This document shows positions 59,969 through 64,000 of a DNA stretch of 64,000 bases, piece by piece. Position 1 is the stretch's first letter; each line of letters starts with the position of its first letter. The notes under the pieces were generated by a model, which searched no databases, was not told where the DNA came from, and saw only the letters and a program-made list of their open reading frames with translations. The position numbers and the translations under genes are program-made. The stretch lies in assembly GCA_047345645.1 (NCBI GenBank), contig JBLEFH010000004.1; one strand, given 5' to 3'. The stretch comes from JBLEFH01 sp047345645 (GTDB lineage Bacteria > Pseudomonadota > Alphaproteobacteria > Rhodobacterales > Rhodobacteraceae).

Positions 59969-60421
59969 ATGTCGGAGATCTTCGGCGACATTCGCCGCGG
60001 AACGATTTGCATTGAAGATATCTCCGTGGGCATGACACGCAGCCTGCGGAAGATCGTCGAGGATGTGGATCTGGAATATTTCGCGCGGATCTCCGGGGAT
60101 CGAAACCCGGTCCATTTCGATGAGGACTACGCCAACCAGACGATTTTCGCGGGCCGGATCGCGCATGGGATGGTGACGGCGTCGCTGATCTCTGCAGTGA
60201 TCGGCGAGCAACTTCCGGGGCATGGCACGATTTACATGAAACAATCGCTGAGTTTCTTGGCGCCGGTCCGTCCTGGCGATGAGGTCGAGGCGCGAGTCAC
60301 CGTGAGCGCGATCGACTATCCCAAACGTCGCGTCTCGCTCGATTGCTGCTGTGAGGTGGACGGCGCTGCCGTGCTGCGCGGCGAAGCGTTGGTGCTCGCG
60401 CCGACAGCGAAGTTTGATTGA
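59969..60421 (+). CDS. MaoC-family (R)-enoyl-CoA hydratase
   Basis: 150 residues, a single hot-dog domain. The hydratase-2 motif ISGDRNPVHFDEDYA carries the catalytic Asp and His, followed by FAGRIAHGM. PhaJ-like enzymes make (R)-3-hydroxyacyl-CoA, often for polyhydroxyalkanoate, but many MaoC proteins have other CoA substrates. I chose the ATG at 59969 after GGGAGGACC. Nothing nearby ties it to PHA synthesis. Confidence 0.82.
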   Translation: MSEIFGDIRRGTICIEDISVGMTRSLRKIVEDVDLEYFARISGDRNPVHFDEDYANQTIFAGRIAHGMVTASLISAVIGEQLPGHGTIYMKQSLSFLAPVRPGDEVEARVTVSAIDYPKRRVSLDCCCEVDGAAVLRGEALVLAPTAKFD

Positions 60422-60646
60422 GGGGAGTCGCGGGATATTGCCGATTTAATTGGTTTTACTTAGATACCTTATTTAAATCTGAAGTATGAGCGAGATAAAT
60501 TAAAAATTATATTTTAAATTTCAATATCATAAAGCGCCGTGCGCGCCGCCGCTGGCATTGTTAACACTAACTTCCGAATCTCTGGGTTAACCCTAAATGC
60601 GTATTGGCTAAATTTTATCTTTTTTGTAAGAGATGGGGTGCTGCCT
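60422..60646. other. AT-rich gap upstream of the first RTX gene
   Basis: 225 nt with long A/T runs at about 60440-60530, much lower in G+C than the surrounding genes. No gene or clear promoter is identified; the composition resembles the first 400 nt of the RTX gene that follows. Confidence 0.5.
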
Positions 60647-61933
60647 ATGGAGGAAAGAGTGACGACGCTTATTTTTGACGGTATAACCCTGAACGAAAAT
60701 CGCTATTATTTGAGCGATGTGATTTCTGACAGAAGAGTAAAAATTGTTTTCGAGGGTAACACCGATTATTTTTATTATTTCGTAAATACGGATGGAAGTT
60801 CTATCAGCTCTCCCACCATCTACAATATTTACCACCTAGGAAGAACGTTCAAAGGTGATGAAAATTCTGGCTATGGCTTCGTCGATATAATTCGCGCAGG
60901 CGAAGATTCTACAGTTTTTTCATTTTTCCCGAATGGATTTTCTCGCCAGACGGTTGCGTTCATGACGAGCGTCGATGGCATGGCGACGCCATCTGCTGAT
61001 GATTACAGCGCGTTAGAGACCTACTTCGATTACTACGACATCAGAGAAAACACAGGTAATTTTCGCCCTGCGACCCAGATCGATTTTTCGTCTATGGAGG
61101 GCGTCACCATAACGCAAAATGACAAGATCGTAGGGGCCGCAGGGAGAGATGTTTTCCGTTCGGGCGATGGTCGGGATCAGATCGACGCTTATCTTGGTAA
61201 CGATATCGTTCATGCTGGTCGTGGCGACGATGTCGTATATGGCAACGATGGGAATGACAGGCTGAACGGCAATGCTGGAAACGACATTCTAAATGGTCAA
61301 GAAGGTCGCGATGTAGTTGCTGGCAACCGCGGAAACGACTGGATTGCAGGAAACGCTGGCGACGACAAACTTGATGGCGGTTTGGGCGCTGACAAGATTT
61401 TTGGCGGCTATGGCGACGACATTGCTCGTGGCGGCAGCGGTTTCGACAATATTAGCGGAAACCAAGGGTCTGATACATTATTTGGCGATGCCGGCGCAGA
61501 CATCTTAAGCGGTAACGAGGACAGCGATCGCCTGCATGGCGGGAGAGGCGATGACTTCATTGCCGGCAATTTTGGCGATGATTTTCTGAATGGTAACTTA
61601 GGTGCTGATGATCTTTTTGGTGGCGTGGGTCGCGACATCCTCGACGGTGGTCTGGGCGATGACGAGTTGAGTGGCGGTTCAGGCGCTGACGTCTTTGTCT
61701 ACAGGAAAGACTACGGTGTCGACGAAGTCGAGGACTTCTCCGACGCGCAGGACATGTTGCATATCGACGGCGACCTTATGCGTGGCGGTGCGGCAGAGAC
61801 TGTCAGGAAGATCGGACAAGTGGATGGCGACGATCTTATTCTTGCGTTCGGTGGTGGCAACCGCATTGAGCTTGAAGATTATATGCAGTCAAATGATGTG
61901 TCCGATCTTTACGACAACATCGTGGTTATCTGA
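60647..61933 (+). CDS. RTX calcium-binding repeat protein 1
   Basis: 428 residues from the ATG at 60647. A GTG at 60659 with GGAGGA 4 nt before it is an alternative start. An N-terminal region (about 1-160) without recognised domain and of AT-rich coding is followed by glycine-aspartate nonapeptide repeats (about 164-345; for example GNDIVHAGRGDDVVYG). A C-terminal domain (about 345-428) is shared with the second RTX protein and is probably the type I secretion signal. It should be secreted and fold with Ca2+ outside the cell. No signal peptide, protease or lipase motif, and no T1SS genes nearby. Function unknown. Confidence 0.82.
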   Translation: MEERVTTLIFDGITLNENRYYLSDVISDRRVKIVFEGNTDYFYYFVNTDGSSISSPTIYNIYHLGRTFKGDENSGYGFVDIIRAGEDSTVFSFFPNGFSRQTVAFMTSVDGMATPSADDYSALETYFDYYDIRENTGNFRPATQIDFSSMEGVTITQNDKIVGAAGRDVFRSGDGRDQIDAYLGNDIVHAGRGDDVVYGNDGNDRLNGNAGNDILNGQEGRDVVAGNRGNDWIAGNAGDDKLDGGLGADKIFGGYGDDIARGGSGFDNISGNQGSDTLFGDAGADILSGNEDSDRLHGGRGDDFIAGNFGDDFLNGNLGADDLFGGVGRDILDGGLGDDELSGGSGADVFVYRKDYGVDEVEDFSDAQDMLHIDGDLMRGGAAETVRKIGQVDGDDLILAFGGGNRIELEDYMQSNDVSDLYDNIVVI

Positions 61934-61954
61934 TCTTCCAATTAGCTAGGGACC

Positions 61955-61981
61955 AAAGCCGCATTCGCATGCGGCTTTTTT
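61955..61981 (+). terminator. intrinsic terminator after RTX gene 1
   Basis: AAAGCCGCAT (61955-61964) pairs with ATGCGGCTTT (61969-61978) across TCGC, followed by more T residues. It separates the two RTX genes, so the second should have its own promoter. Confidence 0.88.
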
Positions 61982-62067
61982 ATTACCAAACGTTAACAAA
62001 GATTGAATCCTGTAAATACCTCAGTTATTTCAGAAATATAATCGCGAGGTAAGTGGGGTATCTTTCA

Positions 62068-63318
62068 ATGAGCGAATATTTAGAGTCGTTGCGAGCGCAG
62101 CCTTTTGGCGTGCAGTTCAAGTCGTTGTTCAACGACCGAGAGCTATTTTTCAGAGGCGTTCAGCGCATTCGAGGCACTGAGGCGTCGGAAGAGCTATCAG
62201 GAACCAGCGAAGCTGACTATTTCAGGTCTTTTGCCGGGAATGACACGATTTACGCCGGTAGCGGTGACGATCTGATCCGCAAGTTGCGGGACAATGCGGT
62301 TATTTATGCTGGCTCTGGAGACGACATTCTGGACACGGGCAGCCTGAACAGAACCGACGGCGGCGAAGACAAAGTATTCCTAGGCGCTGGTGATGATGTG
62401 ATCTGGGATCGTGGCGGTATATTGCGTGTGTCGGGAGGTGCCGGCAACGACGTGATCTACGCGAATTACGCGGGTGCCGATCAGATCTACGGCGGCGATG
62501 GGGATGATCGCGTTTTTGCCTATCTCGATGACGACATGATCTACGGCGGTGCCGGGAACGATGTGCTGAACGGCAACCAAGGCGCTGACACGATCAATGG
62601 CGGGATTGGAGATGACGTGATCCGCGGCCAGATCGGGAGTGATACTCTTCAGGGTGCTGGAGGAAACGACCGAATCTTTGGCGGCAACGGCGACGACACT
62701 ATCTTCGGTGGTGCAGGCAATGATGTCATTTCCGCCAACAACGGCAACGATGTTGTCAGGGGTGGCGCCGGAAATGATCGCATGTCTGGTGCGCTCGGCG
62801 ATGATCGCCTGAACGGTGACGCGGGCAACGACGTGATCAAGGGCGATTTTGGGAAAGACCGTCTTGCTGGCGGCGATGGTGTGGATCGTCTCAGCGGCAA
62901 CAACGGCGCGGATCAAGTTTTCGGCGGCCGGGGTAATGATTTTCTCGCAGGCAATCAGGGCAATGACCGCTTGTTTGGCAACAATGGTGCGGACAAGCTT
63001 TTCGGCGGGATCGGCAATGATCTCATGAATGGCGGCACCGGCAATGACCTTCTCGCTGGCGGCAAGGGTCGCGACACCTTTGTTTTCAATGTCGGTTATG
63101 GCGAGGATACCGTCACGGATTTCATCGATGTGATCGACGCGATCAATTTCGACGTCAATCTCTTCGACGGTGATCCGATTGACGAGCTGCGGGATCTCGC
63201 GACGGCGGATGGGGATGACCTCGTTTTCGACTTCGGCGGTGGGGATGTGTTCCAGGTGAACAATTATCTGGCGCGATTCACCTTCGACGATCTTGTCGAC
63301 AATATCCTGATCGTCTGA
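62068..63318 (+). CDS. RTX calcium-binding repeat protein 2
   Basis: 416 residues from the ATG at 62068; a GTG at 62053 preceded by GAGG is an alternative that adds five residues. A short N-terminal region (about 1-40) leads into some thirty GGxGxDxx-type repeats (about 42-325), then a C-terminal domain with FVFNVGYGEDTVTDFIDVID and DNILIV that parallels RTX protein 1. It is predicted to be secreted by a type I system and calcium-bound. Unlike protein 1 it has almost no unique domain, so it may be purely structural. Its stop overlaps the next start (TGATG). Confidence 0.82.
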   Translation: MSEYLESLRAQPFGVQFKSLFNDRELFFRGVQRIRGTEASEELSGTSEADYFRSFAGNDTIYAGSGDDLIRKLRDNAVIYAGSGDDILDTGSLNRTDGGEDKVFLGAGDDVIWDRGGILRVSGGAGNDVIYANYAGADQIYGGDGDDRVFAYLDDDMIYGGAGNDVLNGNQGADTINGGIGDDVIRGQIGSDTLQGAGGNDRIFGGNGDDTIFGGAGNDVISANNGNDVVRGGAGNDRMSGALGDDRLNGDAGNDVIKGDFGKDRLAGGDGVDRLSGNNGADQVFGGRGNDFLAGNQGNDRLFGNNGADKLFGGIGNDLMNGGTGNDLLAGGKGRDTFVFNVGYGEDTVTDFIDVIDAINFDVNLFDGDPIDELRDLATADGDDLVFDFGGGDVFQVNNYLARFTFDDLVDNILIV

Positions 63319-63665
63319 TGCTGACTTTCTGGGGGCTGACCAATTGCGATACTTGCCGCAAGGCGCGAAAGCAGCTTGAGGGCGGCGGGGTTCCGTTCAC
63401 CTTTCGCGACATTCGCGAGTCGCCCCCGGAGGCAGATCTTATTCTGACCTGGATCGACTCGCTTGGCCGCGACGCGATTCTTAATAAGCGCTCGACCACT
63501 TGGCGGGCGCTTTCTGAGTCTGAAAGGGCGGGAATCGAGTCGGATGAGGGGGCTGCGAAGCTCATGGCGGCGAATCCGACATTGATAAAGCGCCCGATTC
63601 TGGAAGACGGTACGCGGGTGACCGCAGGCTGGAGCGCGAAAATCGCCGAAAATTGGGGTCTCTGA
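63318..63665 (+). CDS. ArsC/Spx-family (YffB-like) thioredoxin-fold protein
   Basis: 115 residues. The active-site CDTC is at 10-13 in GLTNCDTCRKAR, followed by the family pattern KRSTTWRAL and RPILEDG. It belongs to the ArsC-like reductases close to YffB, which lack the full arsenate-binding set; glutathione-dependent reductase activity is likely. Cys10 would be the nucleophile. The ATG overlaps the RTX 2 stop, perhaps by chance. It is the last protein gene before the rRNA leader. Confidence 0.88.
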   Translation: MLTFWGLTNCDTCRKARKQLEGGGVPFTFRDIRESPPEADLILTWIDSLGRDAILNKRSTTWRALSESERAGIESDEGAAKLMAANPTLIKRPILEDGTRVTAGWSAKIAENWGL

Positions 63666-63768
63666 GCGAAACCTCTCACAGACAGCGCAAGAATCCTGTT
63701 CGCGACACGGGGTCGGCTGTGGTATTCTTTCGATCTGCGAAAAAATTGCAGTTTTGTGAAAAAAGGTG

Positions 63769-63797
63769 TTGCGGCCTCCAGCGCAGGGGCCTATACC
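63769..63797 (+). promoter_or_regulatory. rRNA operon promoter
   Basis: TTGCGG (63769-63774) and TATACC (63792-63797) with 17-bp spacing. A T/A-rich stretch (63740-63766) lies just upstream and may act as an UP element. Confidence 0.7.
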
Positions 63798-63880
63798 CCG
63801 CTCTCACCGGCAGCGGACAGGCAATGAGCCAAGACGCTGAAGGGGTCGGAAAGACGAGCAAATGCAAAGGCTTACCGACA

Positions 63881-63892
63881 TGCTCTTTGACA
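63881..63892 (+). promoter_or_regulatory. boxA antitermination site
   Basis: TGCTCTTTGACA matches the rRNA boxA consensus (TGCTCTTTA-type) bound by NusB-NusE in the antitermination complex with NusA. It lies about 78 nt after the probable start of transcription. Confidence 0.85.
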
Positions 63893-64000
63893 TTATGTAT
63901 CCAAGATTGAAGGGATATGAGGGTGGTTTGGTTGTCGTTTATTGCGACAGAGACGTTTCCTTGTATCTTGCCTTTTAGGGGTGATGAGCCCTGATGATGA

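Larger units (their letters stand above)
63666..64000 (+). promoter_or_regulatory. leader region of an rRNA operon (16S gene beyond the window)
   Basis: 335 nt with no protein gene. It holds a promoter (63769-63797), a boxA antitermination element (63881-63892) and a stretch after boxA (about 63905-63985, with GAAGGGATATGAGGGTGG) that resembles leaders in front of 16S rRNA in Rhodobacterales. The short open frame over it is not considered real. Confidence 0.8.

Noticed and set aside
62200..63060. Regular DNA repeats suggesting a CRISPR array
   Set aside because: They encode glycine-aspartate RTX nonapeptides in one long frame and vary in sequence; there are no constant repeats with spacers.
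63653..63910. 85-codon open frame at the right end
   Set aside because: Covers the rRNA promoter and boxA, so it is leader DNA and not a gene.

Overview
The window is a GC-rich chromosomal segment of a member of the Rhodobacterales (Alphaproteobacteria, Roseobacter/Rhodobacter relatives). The evidence is the gene order rho-mnmE-mnmG-rsmG-parA-parB, the rimP-nusA-ylxR-infB operon with 4-nt gene overlaps, a heterotetrameric sarcosine oxidase operon (soxBDAG), a YlxR-L7Ae fusion and the form of the rRNA leader at the right edge. No transposases, phage genes or CRISPR arrays were seen. Coding density is high and ATGA/TGATG overlaps are common.

Left part (1-24.4 kb): a CnoX/LON/Trm112 cluster, an AGCS amino acid symporter, a KtrAB-type potassium uptake system with an HD phosphohydrolase, and a quinone-dependent D-lactate dehydrogenase. 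Next comes a compact glycine betaine catabolic island (7.6-18.4 kb). Rieske monooxygenase GbcAB converts betaine to dimethylglycine, a DgcA-like flavoprotein converts that to sarcosine, and SoxBDAG converts sarcosine to glycine. A GbdR-like GlxA/AraC regulator lies between the two arms. It is followed by a puuA-puuB pair for putrescine use, a DUF3422 membrane protein and phosphoglucomutase.

Middle part (24.4-47.5 kb): ahcY-metK (methyl cycle), a PQQ-type sugar dehydrogenase, the rimP-nusA-ylxR-infB operon with a probable attenuator in its leader, an MHYT-GGDEF-EAL protein with a degenerate GGDEF site, and secB. The chromosomal replication origin appears to lie at about 39.8-40.2 kb. It has three perfect DnaA boxes in an AT-rich gap between maf and hemJ. 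dnaQ, coaE, aroE and maf point away on the left, and hemJ, rho, mnmE, mnmG, rsmG, parA and parB point away on the right. A perfect parS site overlaps the mnmG start codon, and near-perfect copies lie in hemW and in the ribokinase-family gene.

Right part (47.5-64 kb): hemW-rdgB-rph divergent from hrcA-grpE, mutS, maeB followed by a ribokinase-family gene and a nucleoside hydrolase, LysE and HdeD membrane proteins, a MaoC hydratase, two RTX proteins with a shared C-terminal domain, an ArsC-family reductase, and the promoter plus boxA leader of an rRNA operon whose 16S gene starts beyond the window.

The most unusual signal is the 10-bp palindrome TGTGATCACA. It occurs 12 times where about 0.06 would be expected by chance. 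All copies are inside genes, in two reading frames (ten read Val-Ile-Thr, two Cys-Asp-His), so the DNA rather than the protein seems to be the selected feature.
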